Positions 50,989-58,553 of a DNA stretch of 64,000 nucleotides are shown here, one piece after another. The position numbers were made by a program, and so were the translations under genes. The stretch is from JBFWVD01 sp050246915 (lineage in GTDB: Bacteria; Actinomycetota; Acidimicrobiia; Acidimicrobiales; Ilumatobacteraceae), in the NCBI GenBank assembly GCA_050246915.1, contig JBFWVD010000016.1:21132-85131 (forward strand), written 5' to 3'. Position 1 is the stretch's first letter, and each line of letters opens with the position of its first letter. The notes beneath the pieces were generated by a model, which had not been told where the DNA came from, searched no databases, and saw only the letters and a program-made list of their open reading frames with translations.

Positions 50989-52119
50989 TCAGTCGACAGT
51001 GATCGTGACCGCACCCAGGGCCTCGAGCCGTGACTGCTCGGGCCATGGGCTCACGCCGGGCGCGTCAGGCACGGACACCATGCCGTCGTGGATCTCGAAC
51101 GGTGCAGCGAGGTCGTCGGAGAACAATCGTGTCGATGGCGAGAGATCGGCGATGAGCGTGCATCCGGGCAACGCCGCCAGGGCGATGTTGGCGGCCCGCC
51201 CCACTGCCGACTCGAGCATGCCCCCGATCCAGAGATCGGCCCTGCGGGCCCGACACAGATCGTGGGCGGCCACGGCGTTGGCCATGCCCCCGACGCGGGC
51301 CCGTTTCAGGTTCACCGCAGAACACGCCGACAGTTCGAGGGCGATCGCCACCGCGTCCGGACTGTCCAGGGGCTCGTCGAGCGCGATGGACGTGGCGATG
51401 CGCTTCGCCAGATCACGATGACCGAGCAGATCGGTCGATGCGAGTGGCTGCTCGATGCAGGCGAGGTGATGCGCGTCGAGCGCGGTCAGCAGGTTCACAT
51501 CGGCTGACGTGTAGGCGCCGTTGCCGTCGGCCATCAGTTCGAACTCTGGAGCAACGACGCGGGCCGCGGCGATGAGGTCGGCCTCAATACCGCGATCGAT
51601 CTTGAGACGCACGCGGCGATAGCCCTCGTCGACGGCCCGGGACACTGCTGCGCGCGTCTCGGAAGCGATGGCGCTTCGATCGCCGTTGGCCGCCGAGGGC
51701 GGTAGACCCAGCGCCACCCCGGCCGGGACACGGGTGGCGGTCACGCCCAGGAACTGGGCGAGGGACCGGCCCTCGGCTCGGAGTCGGGCGTCGAGGAGCG
51801 CCTCGTCGAGCGCCGCACGGGCCATCTGATGGCCGCGCACCGACGTGGGTAGCGGTGTCATGCCGGGTTCCATCGGTCCGCTGGCGAGGCGTTCGGGTAT
51901 CAGCCAGTTGCGCAGCACATCGAGTGCTCCGTCGACGTGTTCGCCGGTGTAGTCCGGTGCCGGCATGGCCGCGCACTCGGCCCATCCTTCACCCGCCGAT
52001 GTGAGCACGTGCACGAGCAGCACGGGCTTGCGATCGATGGTGCCCGCCGATGTGCGCCATGGTGTGCGGAGGGGAAGCTCCACCATCACCAACTCGGCGC
52101 GGCGCAAGGTCAGCTCCAT
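50989..52119 (-). CDS. menC: Enolase-superfamily enzyme, o-succinylbenzoate synthase-like
   Basis: A 376-residue mandelate-racemase/muconate-lactonising-type enzyme. Catalytic features are VRLKIDRG (lysine base), LMADGNGAY, ACIEQPLAS and ALDEPLDS as metal ligands, and NLKRARVGG with the second lysine. The set matches OSBS/N-acylamino-acid racemase. If OSBS, it dehydrates SHCHC in menaquinone synthesis, but no other men gene is adjacent. ATG 52117-52119 is preferred to two ATGs four codons earlier. Confidence 0.8.
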   Translation of the reverse strand: MELTLRRAELVMVELPLRTPWRTSAGTIDRKPVLLVHVLTSAGEGWAECAAMPAPDYTGEHVDGALDVLRNWLIPERLASGPMEPGMTPLPTSVRGHQMARAALDEALLDARLRAEGRSLAQFLGVTATRVPAGVALGLPPSAANGDRSAIASETRAAVSRAVDEGYRRVRLKIDRGIEADLIAAARVVAPEFELMADGNGAYTSADVNLLTALDAHHLACIEQPLASTDLLGHRDLAKRIATSIALDEPLDSPDAVAIALELSACSAVNLKRARVGGMANAVAAHDLCRARRADLWIGGMLESAVGRAANIALAALPGCTLIADLSPSTRLFSDDLAAPFEIHDGMVSVPDAPGVSPWPEQSRLEALGAVTITVD

Positions 52120-52196
52120 CGCACCCATCATGGCGCGGCAATGAGGTGCACCGTCGTGTCACGGGCCTGTTCGCGCAGGCAATAGTGTGCGCCGCC

Positions 52197-53078
52197 ATGG
52201 CGGAACTGGGCGAGACAACGCAGGACCAGGAAATCGCGGCGGTGGCGGTCGAGGAAGATCACCTGTTGCTCGATCAGCTCAGCGAGCGCCTCGACTCACT
52301 GAAGCTCATCCGAGCCGAGGGTGGCGCAGCCAAGGACGCAGCGCTCGAGCAGTTCGGAGCCAAGGGAAAGGTGGAGGAGGAGATCCTTCTCCAGCTCGGG
52401 GCCTGGAAGCCGTTGTTCAAGCCCGACCGGTTCGAAGAGGCACATCGCACAGCGATGCGAGCGCTGGAGGTGTTCGACCGCAATGGTGCTCGTGCACCGT
52501 CGTCGCTTCCGAAGCTCGGCCCGCTCACTCCCGTTGCCGAGTACGTCGTGAAGCTGTTCATCCGCTTCATCGTTCGCAACCACCAGGCCAACGTCATCGA
52601 CTCGATCCGTCATCTGTACGGGCGGCGTGAGGCCAACTCACCCAAAGGCTCAGCAGAGTTCAACATGCTCCGCCTGGCGCGCCTGCAGGCCGAGCGGTTG
52701 GCGCCGGGCTTCAAGAAGAAGTCGGTCGGTCTGCCCGCTTTCGTCCTCGGCGGTGCCGTCATCTCCAGCCTCACCTCGGGGATGAGCAGCTTGGTGAAAG
52801 CGGCCACCGACAGTCTCGCGATGCTCATTGTGGCGGTGGTGCTGTTCGCTGTCGTGGCGCTGGCCGGCTTCTGGTCGATCCTCACTGCAGCGGCCATCGC
52901 TCGGCGGCGCTGCCGCATCGCATTGGACCAGCCCCTGAAAGCCTTGTGGGAGACCATCGGCGCAGCCGGCAATCCACCCAAGGACGAGAGTCGGGACTTC
53001 GCGATCTACGCGCTGATCTTGCTGGTGCTCGCCTGGGCCGCCATACCGATCGCCATCGGGATCTCACTGGCGACCTGA
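52197..53078 (+). CDS. Hypothetical membrane protein
   Basis: A 293-residue protein. The first half is soluble, helical and charged, with possible coiled coil around residues 25-75. The second half has two or three membrane helices (AMLIVAVVLFAVVALAGFWSIL and IYALILLVLAWAAIPIAIG). No family recognised. ATG 52197 is selected because the charged helix begins there. Confidence 0.65.
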   Translation: MAELGETTQDQEIAAVAVEEDHLLLDQLSERLDSLKLIRAEGGAAKDAALEQFGAKGKVEEEILLQLGAWKPLFKPDRFEEAHRTAMRALEVFDRNGARAPSSLPKLGPLTPVAEYVVKLFIRFIVRNHQANVIDSIRHLYGRREANSPKGSAEFNMLRLARLQAERLAPGFKKKSVGLPAFVLGGAVISSLTSGMSSLVKAATDSLAMLIVAVVLFAVVALAGFWSILTAAAIARRRCRIALDQPLKALWETIGAAGNPPKDESRDFAIYALILLVLAWAAIPIAIGISLAT

Positions 53079-53080
53079 CA

Positions 53081-54067
53081 TCAGCACCAATCGGTGCGTC
53101 GGAACGTGGCGTCGGTACCGAGGGCGCCGACGATCTCGATGAAGCCGTTGCTCCTGAGGTCGATCAGATGTGCGAGCACGCTGCCCTTGGCGGCCTTGAC
53201 CAGGCGCTCGTCGAGGCCTGGGTACATGGCGGTCACGAAGTCGCCGAGGTCGAGCAGATCGCCGTCGCGCTCTCGGAGCACTGTCAATATTTGTTGACTG
53301 CGACCTCGGCGATGGTCCATGAAGGCCCGCACCAACGCGTGCGGGTCGGTGATGGGCGCGCCGTGGGCGGAGAGGTAGGTGCGTTCACTGCGTGACAGCA
53401 GCAGTTCACAGCTGCGCAGGAAGTCGCCCAGATCGCCCTCGGCCGGGCTGATGACGCTCGTCGACCAGCCCATGATGTGATCACCGGTGAACACGAGATC
53501 ACGCCCGACCAGCGCGTAGCAGAGATGATTCGAGATGTGGCCGGGCGTATGCAATGCCTCGACGGTCCAGCCATCGCCGACGACACGATCGCCGTGCAGC
53601 AACTGTCGATCGGGTCGATACTCCCGATCGCCACCTTCGCCCTTCTCGGGGGCAGTATCGCTGTCCTCTTCGTTGGTCGGGTCTGGGGTGGGTTCGACGG
53701 GAGGACGGAAGCGGGGCTCTGGATGAGGGCCACAGCCGACCAACTCGGCATCGAGCTCTCTCGCCATCTTGGTGGCGAGCGGGGAGTGGTCGCGGTGGGT
53801 GTGGGTCACGAACACGTGCGATACCGCTCGACCATCGATCGCCGCGAGGAGCGATGCGTGGTGGGCCTCGTCATCCGGACCGGGATCGATGAGGGCGAGC
53901 ACATCGCGTCCGATCACGTAGGTGTTCGTCCCGAGGAACGTGAACGGTCCGGGGTTCGGGGCGACCACGCATGTGACGAGATCGTCATAGACCCATGGGA
54001 CACCGGCGACGGCGTCGTAGGTGGTCACCAGAGGAAGCGGGGCGAGCGGTTCGGGCTGGGTCACCAT
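53081..54067 (-). CDS. MBL-fold metallohydrolase (LACTB2-like)
   Basis: A 328-residue metallo-beta-lactamase-fold protein. The zinc motif THTHRDHSP (HxHxDH) is near residue 96, followed by HTPGHISNH, FTGDHIMGW and SAHGAPI. A C-terminal winged domain (GDFVTAMYPGLDERLVKAAKGSVLAHLIDL) matches LACTB2/RNase-type members. A 35-residue low-complexity acidic insertion (PTPDPTNEEDSDTAPEK) interrupts the fold. Possible hydrolase for thioesters or RNA. ATG 54065-54067 is the start. One perfect GTCAA-N6-TTGAC motif lies inside it. Confidence 0.87.
   Translation of the reverse strand: MVTQPEPLAPLPLVTTYDAVAGVPWVYDDLVTCVVAPNPGPFTFLGTNTYVIGRDVLALIDPGPDDEAHHASLLAAIDGRAVSHVFVTHTHRDHSPLATKMARELDAELVGCGPHPEPRFRPPVEPTPDPTNEEDSDTAPEKGEGGDREYRPDRQLLHGDRVVGDGWTVEALHTPGHISNHLCYALVGRDLVFTGDHIMGWSTSVISPAEGDLGDFLRSCELLLSRSERTYLSAHGAPITDPHALVRAFMDHRRGRSQQILTVLRERDGDLLDLGDFVTAMYPGLDERLVKAAKGSVLAHLIDLRSNGFIEIVGALGTDATFRRTDWC
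53283..53298. repeat. Perfect GTCAA-N6-TTGAC palindrome inside a gene
   Basis: The fifth perfect copy, in the MBL-fold gene. On the minus strand it is read with CAA, ATA and TTG codons, which stand out in a gene otherwise ending codons in G or C. Confidence 0.6.
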
Positions 54068-54148
54068 CGGTGCATACCACGCCAGCGTTCGCGTCGACAC
54101 GCGGTGGGGGAACAGCGGATGACTCGCGCGTCCGACCAGATGGTTACC

Positions 54149-54814
54149 ATGCCCGGCCAGCGGAGATCCCAGGTAGGTGGAGAAGTGCCAGGACGATCGC
54201 AACCGACAGAGACATTCGAACAGCACGTCGGCCGAGCGATCCGGACGCTTCGGCGGACGCGCGGCATGACCATGCAGCAGTTGGCCGATGAAGCCGGGCT
54301 TTCGCAACCGTTCCTGTCGCAAGTGGAGCGAGCGCTCGCTCGCCCGAGCATCCGCTCGCTCGATCAGATCGCCAAGGCGCTCAACACCTCGGTCATGGGC
54401 TTGCTCGGTGAGCCCTCCGACGACCGCTCGGTGCAGGTGACCCGTGCGGACGACGGAGCGGTCACCTTCTCCGACCCCGGCGCCGAAGGTCAACTGCGTT
54501 CGTTGGTGCGCGGTAGCCACGGCCTCCATGCCGTCGAGGTGACGGCGGTTCGCTCCGTCCCGACCGACTACCTGCCGCTGCGCTCCGATCAGCTGGTGTT
54601 CGTGATCGAGGGTCGGATGCAGATCACCGTGAACGACGAGACGATGGAGCTGGAGGCGGCCGACAGCATCTTCGTGCCAAGGGGCCTGGCCTACAGCTGG
54701 CTGAGCCTGGGGCGGCGGCCGTTGCGGTTCTTGTCGATCGCGCTCGACCCCGGAACGCTCGAGGCCGGCGTCAACGCCAGCCAGCTCAACACGGTGCCCG
54801 ACCAACGCGGCTGA
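54149..54814 (+). CDS. XRE-cupin transcriptional regulator
   Basis: A 221-residue regulator. Residues 20-80 form an XRE helix-turn-helix (TMQQLADEAGLSQPFLSQVERALARPSIRSL) and the C-terminal 90 residues a cupin sensor (VFVIEGRMQITVNDETMELEAADSIFVP). Such proteins often control an adjacent catabolic gene; here the 2OG-Fe(II) oxygenase follows 32 bases downstream. The start is uncertain between ATG 54149 and GTG 54185, the latter with AGGTAGG upstream. Confidence 0.87.
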   Translation: MPGQRRSQVGGEVPGRSQPTETFEQHVGRAIRTLRRTRGMTMQQLADEAGLSQPFLSQVERALARPSIRSLDQIAKALNTSVMGLLGEPSDDRSVQVTRADDGAVTFSDPGAEGQLRSLVRGSHGLHAVEVTAVRSVPTDYLPLRSDQLVFVIEGRMQITVNDETMELEAADSIFVPRGLAYSWLSLGRRPLRFLSIALDPGTLEAGVNASQLNTVPDQRG

Positions 54815-54846
54815 CGGCGTGGCGAACGCTCGGTAACTTCGCGGTC

Positions 54847-55827
54847 ATGAGCGCAGACGCCAACAGTCAGATCCTCGATGTCGACCTCATGGCGTTCGAG
54901 CGCGGCGACGCTGCCGTGCGTCGGGCCGTGGTGGACGGCGTGATGCGCAGCCTGCGCACTGGTTTCGTCTACACGAGCCACGATCTCGGTGAGGACTTCC
55001 TCGACGAGGTGTACGGCAACCTGCAGCAGTTCTTCACGTTGCCGCCGGCGACCAAGCAGCAGTTCATCGCCGCGGGTTCGCATGGACAGACCGGCTACAC
55101 CGGTCTGCTGGTGGAGACGGCAGCCATTGCCGACGTGCCGGATTGGAAGGAGATGCTCAACTGGGGCGACGACATCCCGGCCGGCCATCCACTGCGACGT
55201 AAGTACCCGCATCGCTACATGGACCAAGTGCTTCCCGAGGCGGCGGTTCCAGGCATCGCCGAGCTGCTCACCACGTTCCATCGTCGCCTCGCCGATGTGC
55301 AACGGCGCTTCTTGCGCATCATCGCCATCGGCTTGGGTTGCCACGAGTCACTGTTCGATTCGATGCTCACCCACGGCACGACGCTGACCCGGGCGATCCA
55401 CTATCCGGCGATGGACCTCGCCCCCAGTCAAGAGCACGTGTGGGCCGGCGAACACGGCGACATCAACCTCATCACCGCGCTGCCGCGAGCAACGGCGCGT
55501 GGATTGCAGGTGAAGACCGATCACGGATGGATCGATGCGGTGGCGCCGGCGGGCCTGGCCATCATCAACACGGGCATGATGCTCGAACATCTCACCAACG
55601 GTGTGATCGGTACCGGTGTGCATCGAGTGGTCGCCGAGGGTGGCCAGAGCGGCGATCGCTACTCGGTGGTGCAGTTCTGCCATCCGACGCCGTGGACCAT
55701 CTTGTCGCCGTTGGCTTCGTGCGTGACCGCTGAGCATCCCCAGCGTTACGCCGGTATCGAAGCCGGGGACAAGCTCGATGAGGTTCTGTGGCAGATCAAC
55801 CTCATCGAAGACGGCCGACGCGTGTAG
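54847..55827 (+). CDS. Isopenicillin-N-synthase-like 2-oxoglutarate/Fe(II) dioxygenase
   Basis: A 326-residue non-haem iron dioxygenase. Iron ligands fit GEHGDINLIT (HxD) and TGVHRVV, and DRYSVVQF holds the arginine-serine pair for 2-oxoglutarate or the substrate carboxylate. The N-terminal domain (RTGFVYTSHDLG, FFTLPPATKQQF) is typical of plant-like/IPNS enzymes. It hydroxylates or desaturates an unknown small molecule. The preceding XRE-cupin regulator probably governs it. Confidence 0.9.
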   Translation: MSADANSQILDVDLMAFERGDAAVRRAVVDGVMRSLRTGFVYTSHDLGEDFLDEVYGNLQQFFTLPPATKQQFIAAGSHGQTGYTGLLVETAAIADVPDWKEMLNWGDDIPAGHPLRRKYPHRYMDQVLPEAAVPGIAELLTTFHRRLADVQRRFLRIIAIGLGCHESLFDSMLTHGTTLTRAIHYPAMDLAPSQEHVWAGEHGDINLITALPRATARGLQVKTDHGWIDAVAPAGLAIINTGMMLEHLTNGVIGTGVHRVVAEGGQSGDRYSVVQFCHPTPWTILSPLASCVTAEHPQRYAGIEAGDKLDEVLWQINLIEDGRRV

Positions 55828-55896
55828 GACCTCAACGTCGGCAGCGTCGTTCGGTGGCGCGTGTCCATCGTTTGGGTTCGGTCGTACCCTGATCCG

Positions 55897-56361
55897 ATGA
55901 CCTCTACTCGCGTCGAACGGTTCGTTGCCGCGCCGAGGCCGCTCGTGTACCGGGCTCTCATCGATGCGGTGGCGGTGCAGCAGTGGATGGTCCCCGATGA
56001 CATGACCAGCGAGGTGCACACGTTCGACGCGATCGAGGGCGGCCGATTCCGGATCTCGCTCACCTACAGCGATCCCACATCGACGGGCAAGACCACCTCT
56101 CAGACCGACACTTTCCACGGGCACTTCGTGCGGTTGACGCCTGACACCGAGGTCGTTCAGTCCGTCGAGTTCGAGACGAGCGATCCCACGATGGCCGGTG
56201 AGATGATCATCACGTACGCGCTCACCGACGAGCCAGGTGGCACACGGCTCACCAGTCTCCACGAACATCTCCCGCCGGGCGTCTCACCCACCGACAACGA
56301 ACTCGGCACGAACATGTCGTTCGACAAGCTGGCGCGGCTCCTCGAGCCCGACGATCGCTAG
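55897..56361 (+). CDS. SRPBCC-domain protein
   Basis: A 154-residue START-like protein with ERFVAAPRPLVYRALIDAVAVQQWMVPDDM at the start and GTNMSFDKLARLL as C-terminal helix. It forms a ligand cavity; no ArsR partner is adjacent. ATG 55897. Function unknown. Confidence 0.83.
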   Translation: MTSTRVERFVAAPRPLVYRALIDAVAVQQWMVPDDMTSEVHTFDAIEGGRFRISLTYSDPTSTGKTTSQTDTFHGHFVRLTPDTEVVQSVEFETSDPTMAGEMIITYALTDEPGGTRLTSLHEHLPPGVSPTDNELGTNMSFDKLARLLEPDDR

Positions 56362-56371
56362 GCCCGCGCGA

Positions 56372-56941
56372 TCACCGGGCAAGCACCGCGCACTTCATTG
56401 CTTCGAGGTAGCGATTCACTGCGGCGTGCTGCAATCGACGAGCGATCGGTGGGACGGCGCGAGCGAGCAGATGACGCGGCCGTGACACGGCAACGATGTC
56501 GAAGGTGACCGTGTCATCGTCGTGTCGCGTCACCATGAACGACTCCTCGCCCTGTTCCGGATGGATCGGGAGTGTGCCGTAGGCAAATCCGAATCGGTCT
56601 GGTTCGTCGACCACAAGCACGACTCGACACACCGCTTCGATGTACCCGACGGGAAGTGGGGCTGCCATCGCCACGATCATTCCCGTCGACGGTGGTGTGT
56701 CGGTCGAAACGAGCAGACCTGCACCACGGTGTGGTTGCCACCGACGGATTGCGTCGGTCGCCGTGTCGAACACCGCCTTCCCGTCACCGAGGTTCGTCGA
56801 CCACCGATCGATTCGGTAGCCCCGTGGAACATCCACCGAGGAACAAATACCGATCGGCGTGTAGGTGAGCGAGTCGTTGGCCGAGGCGTTGGCCAGTCGC
56901 GCGAGTGCCCGTGAACTCGGACGCGTGAGCCGGATCGACAT
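56372..56941 (-). CDS. DUF1990-family protein
   Basis: A 189-residue protein of the DUF1990/UPF0548 family: SLTYTPIGICSSVDVPRGYRIDRWSTNLG, RWQPHRGAGL and FGFAYGTLPIHPEQGEESFMV. It has a SRPBCC-like fold in related structures; biochemical role unknown. ATG 56939-56941 (MSIRLTRPSS). Confidence 0.82.
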   Translation of the reverse strand: MSIRLTRPSSRALARLANASANDSLTYTPIGICSSVDVPRGYRIDRWSTNLGDGKAVFDTATDAIRRWQPHRGAGLLVSTDTPPSTGMIVAMAAPLPVGYIEAVCRVVLVVDEPDRFGFAYGTLPIHPEQGEESFMVTRHDDDTVTFDIVAVSRPRHLLARAVPPIARRLQHAAVNRYLEAMKCAVLAR

Positions 56942-56998
56942 GCACGACTGAGTCTTACGCGGACCGGGCTCGGCGAGACGCTTCCGTAGGCTGTTGCC

Positions 56999-57355
56999 AT
57001 GGCTGATCGACGGCGCGCTGCCGTGTACGCCCGTCGCCGTAAGCGTCGGATGGAACGTGTCGAACACGATCTCACGAGCGCTCAGTGGTCTGCCCTCACG
57101 GCTGCGTGGGGAGGCTGCGCCTATTGCGGTGCCAATGACTCGCCGTTGCAGCGTGACTGCGTGCTGGCTCTCTCGCGTGGCGGTCGTTACACCCTCGACA
57201 ACATCGTGCCCGCGTGTCGATCGTGCAACGCCAGCAAATGCAACGACGAAGTCACGAGCTGGCTTCGTCGTAAGCGGCTCGACGAGCGTTCGTTCCTGCT
57301 TCGCCATCGCGAGATCCTCGACGGTCTCGGCGACGAGGGAGCGGAGACCTCATGA
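56999..57355 (+). CDS. HNH-endonuclease-like protein with altered catalytic motif
   Basis: A 118-residue protein with a zinc-knuckle HNH fold: CAYCG, then RDCVLALSRGGRYTLDNIVPACRSC. In most relatives the first motif reads DH before the V-x-P-L-S stretch; here it is DC, so the catalytic histidine appears replaced by cysteine. The Asn and the CxxC metal ligands remain. It may be inactive as nuclease or use another residue. ATG 56999. Its stop overlaps a truncated acetyltransferase start. Confidence 0.8.
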   Translation: MADRRRAAVYARRRKRRMERVEHDLTSAQWSALTAAWGGCAYCGANDSPLQRDCVLALSRGGRYTLDNIVPACRSCNASKCNDEVTSWLRRKRLDERSFLLRHREILDGLGDEGAETS

Positions 57356-57432
57356 GCGAACGACTTCGCGTTTCGCGGCTTGGCCGTGACGATCGCGCGC
57401 TGGCCCGAGCCGTGTTCACGTTGTTGACTGCT
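57352..57432 (+). pseudogene. Apparent remnant of a GNAT acetyltransferase
   Basis: ATG 57352 overlaps the HNH stop by four bases (ATGA). The first 27 codons read MSERLRVSRLGRDDRALARA followed by VFTLLTA, the opening of an AAC(3)-type or RimI-like GNAT domain. After that the frame runs into the antisense 3' end of the threonine aldolase and loses similarity, with a stop near 57517. The rest of the domain is missing. The assignment rests on a short stretch and could be chance. Confidence 0.35.
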
Positions 57433-58505
57433 CAGCGCGACAACACCAAACGCAGTGCGTCGACGAACCGTTCGATGTCGTCGTCGGTGGTGTCCCACGC
57501 CGTCATCCATCGCACCTGACCGGTGTGCACATCCCACGGGTAGAAATGGCACCACGCAGCCAGCTCCTCGGTCACCACATCGGCGAGATACGGGAACATG
57601 GCGTTGACAGCCGGTGGACGATCGGTGCGCACCAACGATGACGTCGCCTCGAAGAGCTTGGTGCACATGGCGTTGGCGTGGCGTGCCGATCGCAGCCACA
57701 GATCGTCGGTGAGCAACGCGGAGAACTGCGCCGAGATGAACCGGGTCTTCGATGGCAACTGCATCGCTTGCTTGCGTACGAACTTGGCTCGCGTGGCGAG
57801 CCCCGGATCGAGGAAGACCACTGCCTCGCCGTACATCATCCCGTTCTTGGTGCCGCCGAAGCTCAGCACGTCCACGCCGGCGTCGATGGTGAATGGACGT
57901 ACATCACCGTCGAGCGCGGCAGTTGCGTTGGCGATGCGTGCCCCGTCGAGATGCACATACAGCCCGTTGGCGTGCGCCACCTCGGCCAGCGAGGCGATCT
58001 CGTCGGCTGCGTACAGCGTCCCCAACTCGGTCGACTGCGTGATCGACACGACCTTTGGCTGCACGTGATGCTCGTCACCGATGGCCCACAGCTGCGCGCG
58101 CAGATCGTCGGGATGCAGCTTGCCGTCGGGCGACGGGACATCGATGAGCTTCGCTCCGGTGAAGCGCTCCGGGGCACCACCCTCGTCAGAGTTGATGTGG
58201 GCACCGCTCACGCACACCACAGCGTCCGAGGCGCGCAGCAAGCACGCCAGCGACACCACGTTGGCTCCGGTGCCGCCCCACACCGGCAGCATCTCCACCG
58301 GCGCGTCGAAGAGTTCGCGGAACTTACTGGCGCAGCGATCGGTGTACGGGTCGTAGCCATACGCCCGTACGTGACCGCGATTGGCCGCCGCGAGCGCCTC
58401 CATCACCTCCGGCAACACACCCGAAGCGTTGTCGCTGGAGAACGTGGTCTGCGGTCGAGGGAGAGCGGCGAGATCGGGGCCGATCACCGGCGGCTGTTCG
58501 GGCAT
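57432..58505 (-). CDS. ltaE: L-threonine aldolase / beta-eliminating lyase
   Basis: A 357-residue fold-type I PLP enzyme. TFSSDNASGVLPEVMEAL is the typical start, GGTGANVVSLACLL binds phosphate, HLDGARIANA contains the aspartate/arginine pair, and SFGGTKNGMM has the PLP lysine. It cleaves L-threonine or allo-threonine to glycine and acetaldehyde. Start ATG 58503-58505. Confidence 0.9.
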   Translation of the reverse strand: MPEQPPVIGPDLAALPRPQTTFSSDNASGVLPEVMEALAAANRGHVRAYGYDPYTDRCASKFRELFDAPVEMLPVWGGTGANVVSLACLLRASDAVVCVSGAHINSDEGGAPERFTGAKLIDVPSPDGKLHPDDLRAQLWAIGDEHHVQPKVVSITQSTELGTLYAADEIASLAEVAHANGLYVHLDGARIANATAALDGDVRPFTIDAGVDVLSFGGTKNGMMYGEAVVFLDPGLATRAKFVRKQAMQLPSKTRFISAQFSALLTDDLWLRSARHANAMCTKLFEATSSLVRTDRPPAVNAMFPYLADVVTEELAAWCHFYPWDVHTGQVRWMTAWDTTDDDIERFVDALRLVLSR

Positions 58506-58553
58506 GGCCTCACGGTAGCGATCGGCGGGAGGAGTCGGCGCAGGTGCTGGGGT

